Of a stretch of DNA of 27,847 bases, positions 14,884-21,826 are shown in pieces. The stretch's first letter is position 1; the number at the start of each line of letters is the position of its first letter. The DNA is from Clostridiales bacterium UBA6468 (lineage in GTDB: Bacteria; Bacillota; Clostridia; Oscillospirales; Oscillospiraceae). Position numbers and translations under genes: made by a program. The notes below the pieces were generated by a model. That model worked only from the letters and a program-made list of their open reading frames with translations. It was not told where the DNA came from and ran no database searches. The DNA lies in contig DJNI01000037.1 in NCBI GenBank assembly GCA_002436765.1, forward strand, positions 8,142 to 35,988. Reading direction: 5' to 3'.

Positions 14884-16152
14884 TCAGCACTCCCTGATGA
14901 TATATTCCCGGAGTCTGCCGTAGAGGATCCCGTCCACCACGGCCTCGATCTCGATGCCCTCCGGAGTGTAGTCCACTTTCTTGACCTGTGCGCCGTCATG
15001 CAGCGTCTCCACCATGCCGCCCATGGCATAGGGCAGACGCACCACGATGTGGTGCCGGGCGTGGTTCAGGGCGCTCTCGATGGCCTTCAGCAGCCCGTCC
15101 ATGTTGATGCCCCGCTTGGCGGAGATGGCGACGATGTTCTTTCCCACGGGAATGTCGTCGGAATACACCAGATCGGCCTTGTTGTAGCATTTCAGCACCG
15201 GGGTTTCCGGCTTGGCAAGCTGGGAGATCAGCCTGTCCACCACGGCGATGTGCTGCTCCAGATGGGGGTCGGAAGCGTCGATGACGTGCAAAAGCAGATC
15301 GGCATATTCCAGTTCCTCCAATGTCGCCCGGAAGGCGTCCACCAGATGATGGGGCAGCTTCGCGATAAATCCCACGGTGTCGGAAAGGATCACGTCCAGA
15401 TTGTCCGAAACCGTCAGCAGCCGGGAGGTGGTGTCCAGCGTGTCAAACAGCCGGTTGTTGGCGGGGATTCCCGCACCGGTGAGCTGATTGAGCAGAGTGG
15501 ATTTTCCCGCGTTGGTGTAGCCCACAATGGCAACCACGGGGACGGAATTTTTCATCCGCCGCTCCCGCTGGACAGAGCGTACCTTGCGCACCTGTTCCAG
15601 CTCTTCCTCCAGGCGGTTGATCCGCTCCCGGATGTGCCGCCGGTCGGATTCCAGCTTGGTTTCGCCGGGGCCTCGGGTGCCGATGCCGCCGCCCTGCCGG
15701 GAAAGGCTCGTGCCCATGCCGGACAGCCGGGGCAGCAGGTATTTATACTGCGCCAGCTCCACCTGAAGCCGCCCCTCCTTCGTCTTCGCCCGCTGGGCAA
15801 AAATGTCCAGGATCAGGGCGCTTCTGTCCAGAACGGGAAGCCCGATGATCTCTTCCAGAGCCCGGATATTTCCCGGGGAAAGCTCATTGTCGAAGATGAC
15901 CATGGTGGACTGGGTCGCCTCCGCCAGCATCCGCACCTCCTGGGCTTTTCCCTCGCCGATGAAGCTGTGGGAATCGGGGGTATGGCGGTTTTGCAGCACC
16001 TTGCCCGTGCAGAAGCCTCCTGCGGTCTCCAGAAGGTCTTCCAGCTCGTCCAGTGTGCTTTCGGTGGCGGTATCCTCCTCGGCAAAGCAGTCCGCGTTCA
16101 GTCCCACCAGGACTGCCCGCTCCTGGGTCTGTTTGTCAAATCTTTCTTCCAT
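14884..16152 (-). CDS. hflX: GTPase HflX, ribosome-associated
   Basis: 422 residues. HflX binds the 50S subunit and rescues or splits stalled ribosomes under stress. The N-terminal HflX domain includes RALEEIIGLPVLDRSALILDIFAQRAKTKEGRLQVELAQ, and a GMGTSLSRQGGGIGTRGPGETKLE stretch leads to a coiled region. The G domain carries G1 GYTNAGKST (about 205-213), a G3 DTVGF (about 250-254) and G4 NKAD (about 317-320). GGAGGG precedes ATG 16152 by about 5 bases. In-frame sequence upstream to 16278 has no good start and overlaps the promoter. It is the first gene of the operon that ends with ispH-rpsA. Confidence 0.96.
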   Translation of the reverse strand: MEERFDKQTQERAVLVGLNADCFAEEDTATESTLDELEDLLETAGGFCTGKVLQNRHTPDSHSFIGEGKAQEVRMLAEATQSTMVIFDNELSPGNIRALEEIIGLPVLDRSALILDIFAQRAKTKEGRLQVELAQYKYLLPRLSGMGTSLSRQGGGIGTRGPGETKLESDRRHIRERINRLEEELEQVRKVRSVQRERRMKNSVPVVAIVGYTNAGKSTLLNQLTGAGIPANNRLFDTLDTTSRLLTVSDNLDVILSDTVGFIAKLPHHLVDAFRATLEELEYADLLLHVIDASDPHLEQHIAVVDRLISQLAKPETPVLKCYNKADLVYSDDIPVGKNIVAISAKRGINMDGLLKAIESALNHARHHIVVRLPYAMGGMVETLHDGAQVKKVDYTPEGIEIEAVVDGILYGRLREYIIREC

Positions 16153-16224
16153 GTTACCCTCCGCTTTTCTCATGGAAAGCCCCGGCTTCTCCTCCGGCGG
16201 CTCTTCCCCTCTTGCCTTTCTTCT

Positions 16225-16253
16225 ATTATACCACACATCCGCGCCGCGAACAA
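16225..16253 (-). promoter_or_regulatory. Promoter of the hflX-yigZ-dgt-dnaG-sigma-cmk-ispH-rpsA operon
   Basis: The -10 is a perfect TATAAT (16230-16225) with an extended TGG in front. A moderate -35 TTGTTC (16253-16248) lies 17 bases upstream. It starts only 15 bases after the rpmE terminator stem and about 70 bases before the hflX ATG. Confidence 0.7.
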
Positions 16254-16267
16254 CCATAAAAATACAA

Positions 16268-16300
16268 AAATCCCGCACTGCATCACGCAGTGCGGGATTT
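16268..16300 (-). terminator. Terminator of rpmE
   Basis: A perfect 14-bp stem (16300-16287 with 16281-16268) with a 5-base loop is followed on the minus strand by TTGTATTTTT. It starts 8 bases after the rpmE stop. Confidence 0.92.
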
Positions 16301-16307
16301 GCGGGTC

Positions 16308-16508
16308 TTACTTCAGGCCAAACCGCTTGTTGAACCGATCAACACGTCCACCGGTGTCAACCAGCTTCTGCTTGCCGGTATAGAAAGGGTGGCACTTGGA
16401 GCAGATCTCAACACGAATGTCCTTCTTGGTAGAACCAGTGGTAAAGACATTGCCGCACGCGCAGCGGATGGTGGTCTGTTCGTACTTGGGATGGATACCT
16501 TCCTTCAT
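16308..16508 (-). CDS. rpmE: 50S ribosomal protein L31, zinc-binding form
   Basis: 66 residues. It begins MKEGIHPKYEQTTIRCACGNVF and contains EICSKCHPFYTGKQKLVDTGGRVDRFNKRF, the full L31 signature. Four cysteines (CAC then CSKC) mark the zinc-binding type, not the Cys-free paralogue used in zinc limitation. ATG 16508 has GAGGTG 7 bases before it; an in-frame GTG at 16517 overlaps the ribosome site and is rejected. It is a single-gene unit with its own promoter and a strong terminator. The 5' leader (about 60 bases) shows only a weak foldback. Confidence 0.98.
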   Translation of the reverse strand: MKEGIHPKYEQTTIRCACGNVFTTGSTKKDIRVEICSKCHPFYTGKQKLVDTGGRVDRFNKRFGLK

Positions 16509-16574
16509 TTCGTTCACCTCTTTCTTATCAGTTAAAGGGCATAGTAGCCCCGAGCAATCTTTAATCGCCCGGAT

Positions 16575-16603
16575 ATCATATCATAAAGCGTCGGAGAATG
16601 CAA
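16575..16603 (-). promoter_or_regulatory. Promoter of rpmE
   Basis: TTGCAT (16603-16598), a 17-base spacer and TATGAT (16580-16575) with an extended TGA. A second overlapping TATGAT sits 5 bases upstream (16585-16580). It lies between the M29 aminopeptidase end and rpmE. Confidence 0.65.
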
Positions 16604-16651
16604 GCACTTTTTTCGATTTTTTCAAAAAACCATAAAATTGCCTTCCGGCGC

Positions 16652-17875
16652 TCAGAACGCCCAGTTGCCGCTGCGGAAAATGGGCACGACCCTGCCGTCC
16701 TCGCAGATGCCGTCGATGTTCATGCTGTCGCAGCCGATCATGAAGTCCTCGTGGATCATGGAATCGTTGACGCCCAGTGCCCGGCACTCCTCCAGCGTCT
16801 TATTCTGGAAATCCTGGATGGTGTCGGCAAAGCCCATGCCCAGCGCCAGATGGCAGGCGGCGTTCTCGTCGAACAGGGTGTTATAGAACAGGATTCCGCT
16901 CTCCGCGATGGGGCTATGCTGGGGCACCAGGGCGCACTCCCCTAGATAGGACGCGCCCTCGTCCATGGCGATCATGGTCTTGAGCAGCTCCTCGCCCTTC
17001 TCTGCCTTGACCTCCACGGCCTTGCCCTTTTCAAAGCGGACGGAGAAATTCTCGATGAGCTGACCCTGATAGCTCAAAGGCTTGCTGGCGTAAACGATAC
17101 CCTCGGCCTCGCCTCGCTTGGGAGAGATGAAGCACTCCTCCGTAGGGATGTTGGGGTTGAAGAAAATACCCTGCAGGCTGGTGTCTCCGCCGCCCTTCCA
17201 CTCGCCCTCGGGGATCATGCCCACGGTCAGGTCGGTGCCGTTGCCCGCAGTGTAGTGCAGACTGCGGATGTGCAGGCTGTTGAGGTAAGCGCACCGGTCA
17301 TGCAGATCGGCGTTGTGCGCCTCCCAGGCCTTCACGGGATCGTCGGTCACGCGGGAGGTGAACAGAATGGCCTCCCACAGCTTCTCCATGGCGGTGCCGG
17401 TGCGCATTCCGGGGAAGACCTTCTTCGCCCAGGCCGCGCCGGGGACGGCGGCGATGCACCACTGCTCCTTGTTCTCCAGCTGGTCGTGGTAGGGCTTCAC
17501 GATGGGGTAACGCAGCTGACGCGCCCTTGCCAGCTTCGCCATATTGATGCCCTTCAGTCCGTCGGGGTCTTCGGAGATCAGATGGATGCGGCAGGGGATC
17601 ACGTCCACATAGTGCTGCAATCTGGCTTTCTGCCATTCGGGCACCTCGCCCAGGGTCTTGACGGACTGGTAGCGCACATGGAGCTTCTGCAGAGGCTGGT
17701 AATTCCACTCCACCGTGACCTTCTTCGCCTTGGCCTTGTAGGCTTCCTCCACCACCATCTGCACAAATTCCGGCTGGTCGAGATCGGCGTAAATCAGCAC
17801 CTCCTGCCCCTTCCGGACATTGACGCCGCTGCAAACGATCAGGCGGGCATATTCTCTTAAAACCGTTTTCTTCAT
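16652..17875 (-). CDS. M29 family metallo-aminopeptidase (aminopeptidase II/T/PepS type)
   Basis: 407 residues, the normal length of M29 leucyl-type aminopeptidases, which remove N-terminal residues from peptides with two metal ions. The family pattern is visible: VNVRKGQEVLIYAD at the N-terminus, GMIPEGEWKGGGDTSLQG, IPTEECFISPKRGEAEG (metal Glu), YLGECALVPQHSPIAESGILFYNTLFDENAACHLALG (Glu and His/Tyr region) and the HEDFMIGCDSMNIDG end carrying the final His-x-Asp. AAGGAG lies about 10 bases before ATG 17875. Downstream there is only a weak foldback followed by T-runs (16610-16650), so transcripts may run on toward rpmE. It is divergent from the homocysteine methyltransferase. Confidence 0.93.
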   Translation of the reverse strand: MKKTVLREYARLIVCSGVNVRKGQEVLIYADLDQPEFVQMVVEEAYKAKAKKVTVEWNYQPLQKLHVRYQSVKTLGEVPEWQKARLQHYVDVIPCRIHLISEDPDGLKGINMAKLARARQLRYPIVKPYHDQLENKEQWCIAAVPGAAWAKKVFPGMRTGTAMEKLWEAILFTSRVTDDPVKAWEAHNADLHDRCAYLNSLHIRSLHYTAGNGTDLTVGMIPEGEWKGGGDTSLQGIFFNPNIPTEECFISPKRGEAEGIVYASKPLSYQGQLIENFSVRFEKGKAVEVKAEKGEELLKTMIAMDEGASYLGECALVPQHSPIAESGILFYNTLFDENAACHLALGMGFADTIQDFQNKTLEECRALGVNDSMIHEDFMIGCDSMNIDGICEDGRVVPIFRSGNWAF

Positions 17876-17952
17876 AAAATGTGTCTCCTTTTCTTGAAAG
17901 CTCCGGGAATACCCAACTTTTCGGATCCCCAAAAATTCACCGGATTTTTGCT

Positions 17953-17981
17953 ATAGTAGCAGATTTTCCCCAAAAGGTCAA
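17953..17981 (-). promoter_or_regulatory. Promoter of the M29 aminopeptidase
   Basis: On the minus strand TTGACC (17981-17976), a 17-base spacer, and TACTAT (17958-17953). Its -35 box is only 6 bases from the -35 of the opposite promoter. Confidence 0.55.
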
Positions 17982-17987
17982 TGCCTG

Positions 17988-18016
17988 TTGCAATCCATTC
18001 CAAAATCGTTTATAAT
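17988..18016 (+). promoter_or_regulatory. Promoter of the homocysteine methyltransferase
   Basis: TTGCAA (17988-17993), 17 bases, then a perfect TATAAT (18011-18016). The leader to the ATG is about 80 bases and shows no recognisable methionine-type riboswitch (it is too short for SAM-I). Confidence 0.75.
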
Positions 18017-18102
18017 CACGGCAAATCCATTCCCCAGTTTTTACCGGGACACGCCCCATTATGCATTTCCGGACGGGACCGGTCATCAAGAGAGGTATCC
18101 TT

Positions 18103-18972
18103 ATGCTTACAAGAGAAGAATTTCAGCAGAAAATCCGAGACGGCGTCCGCATTCTGGACGGCGCCACCGGCTCCAGCCTTCGCGCCGCCGGAATGCCCAA
18201 GGACTGCTGCACCGAGCAGTGGGTTCTGGAAAATCCGGAACCCCTGGTGGCGCTCCAGCGCGCCTACGCCGCCGCGGGCAGCCAGATCATCTACGCCCCC
18301 ACCTTTCAGGCGCAGCCCATCGCCCTGAAAACCGTGGGCATGGACGCCCGGACGGAGAAGATCAACGAAGCGCTGGTTGCTCTGTCCCGCTCCGCCGCCC
18401 CCGGATGTCTCATTGCGGGCGACCTGACCACCCTGGCCGTTTACTGCGAGAGCTGGAACCCGGACTGCTTCGACCTGCTGGTGGAGAATTACCGCCGCCA
18501 GATCCGGGGTCTGATCGACGGCGGGGCCGATCTGCTTATCGGCGAGACCCTGCTCTACGCCCAGGAGGCGGAGGCCATTCTCACCGCCGCCGAGCTGGAG
18601 GGCGCGGGAGCCGCCATGTACACCTTCACCATGCAGTCGGACGGGGCGCTGTTCTCCGGGGCGGACGGCGGGAAGGTACTGCGCGATCTGGAAGCGGCAG
18701 GGGCAGCCGCCGTGGGCTTCAACTGCGTGGCGGCGGACATGATGACGCCCCATCTGGTGTCAAAGCTGCGCCGCTATGTGAAAATCCCCCTGATCTGCAA
18801 GCCCAACGCGGGCATTCCCACCATCAACGACCAGGGTACCGCCGTATACGCCCAGACGCCGGAAGAATTCGCCGGAATCATGCTTCAGTGCCGGGACAAT
18901 GGTGCCGCATTGCTGGGCGGCTGCTGCGGCACGACCCCGGCGTTCATTGCGGCTCTTGCGGAATCGCTGTAG
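18103..18972 (+). CDS. Homocysteine S-methyltransferase family protein
   Basis: 289 residues, essentially one Hcy-binding barrel. ILDGATGSSLRAAGM starts the fold. GFNC (near residue 208) and GGCCGTTP (near 275-282) provide the three cysteines that bind zinc and activate the homocysteine thiol. This is either an MmuM-type enzyme using S-methylmethionine or the detached N-terminal module of a cobalamin methionine synthase; no B12 or pterin domain is present here. ATG 18103 is preferred over the in-frame ATG 18061 because GAGGT lies just upstream. It is monocistronic, with a strong promoter and terminator. Confidence 0.9.
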   Translation: MLTREEFQQKIRDGVRILDGATGSSLRAAGMPKDCCTEQWVLENPEPLVALQRAYAAAGSQIIYAPTFQAQPIALKTVGMDARTEKINEALVALSRSAAPGCLIAGDLTTLAVYCESWNPDCFDLLVENYRRQIRGLIDGGADLLIGETLLYAQEAEAILTAAELEGAGAAMYTFTMQSDGALFSGADGGKVLRDLEAAGAAAVGFNCVAADMMTPHLVSKLRRYVKIPLICKPNAGIPTINDQGTAVYAQTPEEFAGIMLQCRDNGAALLGGCCGTTPAFIAALAESL

Positions 18973-19024
18973 ATCCGGCACTCCGTTTTCGTCCCCCTTC
19001 GCCAAAAAACCTTAAGTTTTTCCA

Positions 19025-19049
19025 AAAAGCGGGCGTTTCGCCCGCTTTT
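19025..19049 (+). terminator. Terminator of the homocysteine methyltransferase
   Basis: An 11-bp perfect stem (19025-19035 with 19039-19049) with a TTT loop; the right arm ends in TTTT and runs on as CTTATT. The next promoter begins 5 bases later. Confidence 0.85.
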
Positions 19050-19053
19050 CTTA

Positions 19054-19082
19054 TTGCCAACCAAGGTGATGTTTGATATAAT
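19054..19082 (+). promoter_or_regulatory. Promoter giving a leaderless or near-leaderless mRNA
   Basis: TTGCCA (19054-19059), 17 bases, TATAAT (19077-19082) with an extended TGA. Transcription should begin near 19089-19092, and the gene's ATG is at 19092. No Shine-Dalgarno exists in between. Confidence 0.8.
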
Positions 19083-19091
19083 TACATTGTT

Positions 19092-20510
19092 ATGAAAAAC
19101 AGAATTCATCTCTATGTCAGCCGCAAAAACGCGCTGACCTGGCTGATGGCGCTGTGCATGGTCTGCTCGGCAGTGGCCCGCATTGTGCTCTCCGGTTTGA
19201 AAGGGTCCGGAGACGCGCATTTCGTGTGGAGCCAAATCGTTCTGCCAATCACGGCGGCCGTGCTGTACGCGCTCATCGCCCTCCTGTCCGGCGACGAACG
19301 GTTCTATAAGACCGCCATTCCCGTCTGGCTCATGGCCTGGTACGCAGGTCTGACCTTCTCCGCCGGCGTTTCCAGCCGCCTGATGGCGTTTCTGTTCTGG
19401 ATCGCGGTGATCTTCTTCGCCTTCCTTTACACGGACATCACTGCCGGACGCCGCAAGCACGCTGTGCTGCTTCTGTTCCCCATCCTGTGCAGTCCGCTGC
19501 TGTTCCTGCTGTACTGCTACCGGGCATTTCTGCTTCAGCGCGATCTCAACGCGGGCGGCAAGTGCCTGCCGGACTTTCTCATGGTCCTGGGAATGCTGAT
19601 CCTTCTTTTCGGCGTCCGGGTACATCCGGTGGGCGAATATCACCCCACCTGGGGCGACCGCACCGACGGACGCCGTCTGCGCACCCTGCCCCCCATGTCT
19701 CAGGTCTCCCCCTACATCATGGTCAACCGGAACGGTTCATCCAACCTCTTTGCGGAATCTCTGGAGATCACCCACATTGACCGCTACATCCGCCGCAAGC
19801 GCCGGGAGGGTCTGACCAGCTTCGGCATCACCCACGTCCTGCTGGCGGCCTATTGCCGGGGCGTGTGCCGTTATCCCGGCCTGAACCGGTTCCTCGCGGG
19901 GCAGAAGGTCTATACCCATGGCGACGACATCCAGTACTGCATGACCGTCAAAAAGGAAATGACCGCCGACTCCCCGGACACCATCGTCAAGGTACACCTG
20001 AATCCCCACGACACCGCCGACGACGTCTACCGCAAGCTGCAGTCCGCCGTGGAAAACGTGAAGAATACGCCCCTGGATTCCAGCTTTGACAACACGGCGG
20101 GGGCACTTACGCTGATTCCCGGCGTGTTCCTGAAATTCACGGTGTGGCTGCTGAAAACCCTGGACTATTTCGGGATGCTGCCCAAATTCCTGCTGGAGGT
20201 CAGCCCCTTCCACGGGAGCCTGTTCTTCACCTCCATGGGAAGTCTGGGCATCCCGCCCATTTACCACCACCTGTATGACTTCGGCAACCTGCCGGTGTTC
20301 GGCGCCTTCGGCATGAAGCGCCGGGCGGCGGAGGTGCAGGAGGACGGCACCGTGGTGGAAAAAAAGTACGTGGACGTCAAGTTCACCCTGGACGAGCGGA
20401 TCGTGGACGGCTTCTACTACGCAGCCTTCTTCAAGCATTACCGCCGCATTCTCGCCCATCCCGAAATCCTGGACGACCCGCCCGAGGAAGTGCTGAACGA
20501 CATTGACTGA
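19092..20510 (+). CDS. Membrane-anchored E2/CAT-fold acyltransferase-like protein
   Basis: 472 residues in two halves. Residues 1-178 contain about five or six hydrophobic segments (near 14-35, 47-65, 74-92, 98-114, 123-143, 160-176), so the protein is anchored in the membrane. Residues 195-460 resemble the catalytic domain of 2-oxoacid dehydrogenase E2/chloramphenicol acetyltransferase: FTSMGSLGIPPIYHHLYDFGNLPVFGAFG (379-407) and FTLDERIVDGFYYAAFF (431-447) match the E2 C-terminal blocks. The catalytic HxxxDG histidine is replaced: the motif reads Glu435-Arg-Ile-Val-Asp-Gly. There is no lipoyl or E3-binding domain, so it is not a dehydrogenase subunit. No Shine-Dalgarno precedes the ATG. birA follows after one base. 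Function unknown; it may acylate an envelope or lipid substrate, or be a pseudoenzyme. Confidence 0.8.
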   Translation: MKNRIHLYVSRKNALTWLMALCMVCSAVARIVLSGLKGSGDAHFVWSQIVLPITAAVLYALIALLSGDERFYKTAIPVWLMAWYAGLTFSAGVSSRLMAFLFWIAVIFFAFLYTDITAGRRKHAVLLLFPILCSPLLFLLYCYRAFLLQRDLNAGGKCLPDFLMVLGMLILLFGVRVHPVGEYHPTWGDRTDGRRLRTLPPMSQVSPYIMVNRNGSSNLFAESLEITHIDRYIRRKRREGLTSFGITHVLLAAYCRGVCRYPGLNRFLAGQKVYTHGDDIQYCMTVKKEMTADSPDTIVKVHLNPHDTADDVYRKLQSAVENVKNTPLDSSFDNTAGALTLIPGVFLKFTVWLLKTLDYFGMLPKFLLEVSPFHGSLFFTSMGSLGIPPIYHHLYDFGNLPVFGAFGMKRRAAEVQEDGTVVEKKYVDVKFTLDERIVDGFYYAAFFKHYRRILAHPEILDDPPEEVLNDID

Positions 20511-20511
20511 C

Positions 20512-21309
20512 ATGAAAGAGCAGATTCTCTCCTTTCTGCCCTCGGAATACCCCTGGAAAGACCGGCTTTTCGTATTCCCTGAGCTGGATTCCACCAACAA
20601 TCGCCTGAAAGAGCTTGCTTCTCAGGGCGCTCCCCACGGCACCGTGCTGATTGCCGACCGCCAGACCGGCGGCCGGGGACGGATGGGGCGGTCGTTCCTC
20701 TCCCCGCCGGGGGTGGGGATTTATATGAGCATCCTTCTGCGCCCGGAGTGCGCGCCCCAGGATCTGATGCACCTGACCTGCGCCGTCGCCGCCGCCATGT
20801 GCCGGGCGGTGGAGCATTCCGTTGGGCTTCGCCCCGGCATCAAATGGACGAACGACCTGGTCTGGGGAAAGCAAAAATTCGCCGGAATCCTCACGGAAAT
20901 GGGACTGAATTCCACCGGGGGCGTTGACTGGGCGATCGTTGGCATCGGCGTCAACTGCTGCCAGAGGGCGGAGGATTTCCCCTCGGAGATTCGGGACAGA
21001 GCCTGCTCCCTCGCCATGGCGGCCGGCCGGAAAATCGACCGCTGCCGGGTCGCCGCCGCCATGATGGAGGCGCTGTGGGAAATGGACGCTTCCCTGTTCA
21101 CGGGCAAGGAGAACATGCTCCGGTTCTACCGGGAAAACTGCGTCACCATCGGCAAAGAAATTTCCGTGGTGGGCGCGGGGGAAATCCGTCACGGGCGGGC
21201 GCTGGACGTTGACGACAAAGGCGCGCTGGTGGTGCAATTTTCCGACTCCCACGTGGAAGCCGTCAACGCCGGGGAGGTCAGCATCCGGGGAATGTATGGG
21301 TATGTCTGA
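20512..21309 (+). CDS. birA: Biotin-[acetyl-CoA-carboxylase] ligase, monofunctional
   Basis: 265 residues. It activates biotin as biotinyl-AMP and transfers it to carrier proteins. Key motifs are FPELDSTNNRLKELA (biotin-site Ser/Thr), DRQTGGRGRMGRSF (the GRGRxGR adenylate loop, about residues 48-61), KWTNDLVWGKQKFAGILTE (near 119-137) and VGIGVNC. An SH3-like C-terminal domain ends the protein. The N-terminal winged-helix DNA-binding domain is missing, so it cannot be the classic BirA repressor. ATG 20512 follows the previous stop by one base and has no nearby Shine-Dalgarno, so translation is probably coupled; an in-frame TTG at 20503 is an alternative. The co-transcribed acyltransferase-like gene suggests acyl-CoA or envelope context, but this is inference. 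Confidence 0.93.
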   Translation: MKEQILSFLPSEYPWKDRLFVFPELDSTNNRLKELASQGAPHGTVLIADRQTGGRGRMGRSFLSPPGVGIYMSILLRPECAPQDLMHLTCAVAAAMCRAVEHSVGLRPGIKWTNDLVWGKQKFAGILTEMGLNSTGGVDWAIVGIGVNCCQRAEDFPSEIRDRACSLAMAAGRKIDRCRVAAAMMEALWEMDASLFTGKENMLRFYRENCVTIGKEISVVGAGEIRHGRALDVDDKGALVVQFSDSHVEAVNAGEVSIRGMYGYV

Positions 21310-21351
21310 CCGGGCGCTGCCATTGTTTTCAATTTATTCCCAATTTGCGTA

Positions 21352-21380
21352 TTGCTTTTTTTGACGATATTGGTTATACT
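21352..21380 (+). promoter_or_regulatory. Promoter of the small Pro/Ala/Glu-repeat protein
   Basis: TTGCTT (21352-21357), 17 bases, TATACT (21375-21380). A better-looking TTGACG at 21361 is too close (8 bases) to this -10. The leader is about 60 bases and carries a hairpin. Confidence 0.6.
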
Positions 21381-21395
21381 GGGCATGTAAAAACC

Positions 21396-21421
21396 ACAGC
21401 GCCGCAGGTCTGCGCCGCTGT
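21396..21421 (+). other. Hairpin in the 5' leader of the small repeat protein
   Basis: 21396-21406 pairs with 21411-21421 over 11 positions with one C.C mismatch and a GGTC loop. It sits about 9 bases after the predicted start and is followed by an A-run, not a T-run, so it is not a terminator for this strand. It may stabilise the mRNA. Confidence 0.5.
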
Positions 21422-21446
21422 CCAAAAAAATATGGAGGTCATTTCC

Positions 21447-21770
21447 ATGAAAACACTGAATGCAATTGTCAAAGTTCTGACCGCTCTGGTTGCCGTTGCC
21501 GGCGCTGTCTACGTTGTCGCCACTTACGGCGATCAGATCGTCGCCTGGGCAAAGAAGATTTTCGCTTCCCTGCCCAAGTGCCCCTGCTGCACGGAAGAGC
21601 CGAAGGCCGTCGAAGAGACTGCCGCCAAGGAAGCCCCTGCCGAGGAAGTTCCCGCCGAAGCTCCCGCAGAGGAGACCCCTGCCGAGGAAGCCCCCGCCGA
21701 AGCGCCTGCCGCCGAGGTCGCCATGAACGCCAACGAGCCTGTTGCCGAAGAAGCCGACTTCGCTGAGTAA
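21447..21770 (+). CDS. Small membrane-anchored acidic protein with Pro-Ala-Glu-Glu repeats
   Basis: 107 residues; no family recognised. Residues 4-26 form one hydrophobic helix with a lysine at each side of its start, fitting an uncleaved anchor or signal segment. Residues 28-42 are amphipathic (DQIVAWAKKIFASL). A CPCC cluster is at 45-48. Residues 59-90 are low-complexity repeats of A-P-A-E-E with variants, and the tail 91-107 is acidic. It is clearly expressed as a unit: own promoter, strong GGAGG site, and a 16-bp terminator. Similar acidic Pro/Glu stretches occur in the MltG tail of this window, suggesting a shared compositional style rather than homology. A wall-spanning or cytoplasmic tether is possible. 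Confidence 0.85.
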   Translation: MKTLNAIVKVLTALVAVAGAVYVVATYGDQIVAWAKKIFASLPKCPCCTEEPKAVEETAAKEAPAEEVPAEAPAEETPAEEAPAEAPAAEVAMNANEPVAEEADFAE

Positions 21771-21785
21771 TTTCCTTTTACACGT

Positions 21786-21821
21786 AAAACTCCCGGAAAG
21801 CTGCCGCTTTCCGGGAGTTTT
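21786..21821. terminator. Bidirectional terminator between the small repeat protein and the GtrII-type gene
   Basis: A perfect 16-bp stem (21786-21801 with 21806-21821) around a TGCC loop. The right side ends in TTTTTATC for the plus strand, and the left side gives GTTTTACG for the minus strand, so it can serve both convergent genes. Confidence 0.9.
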
Positions 21822-21826
21822 TATCA

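Noticed and set aside
14728..16383. A 551-residue plus-strand frame opposite hflX and yigZ
   Set aside because: Antisense to two clear conserved genes and without recognisable motifs.
18016..18102. A SAM or other methionine riboswitch in the leader of the homocysteine methyltransferase
   Set aside because: The leader is about 80 bases, has no internal terminator and none of the conserved core pairing of SAM-I.
19092..20510. Calling the gene a pyruvate or branched-chain dehydrogenase E2 subunit
   Set aside because: No lipoyl or subunit-binding domain, catalytic His replaced, a membrane domain attached, and no E1 or E3 genes nearby.
21361..21380. TTGACG close to TATACT as a promoter for the small repeat protein
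   Set aside because: Only 8 bases separate the boxes; TTGCTT at 21352 gives the correct 17-base spacing.
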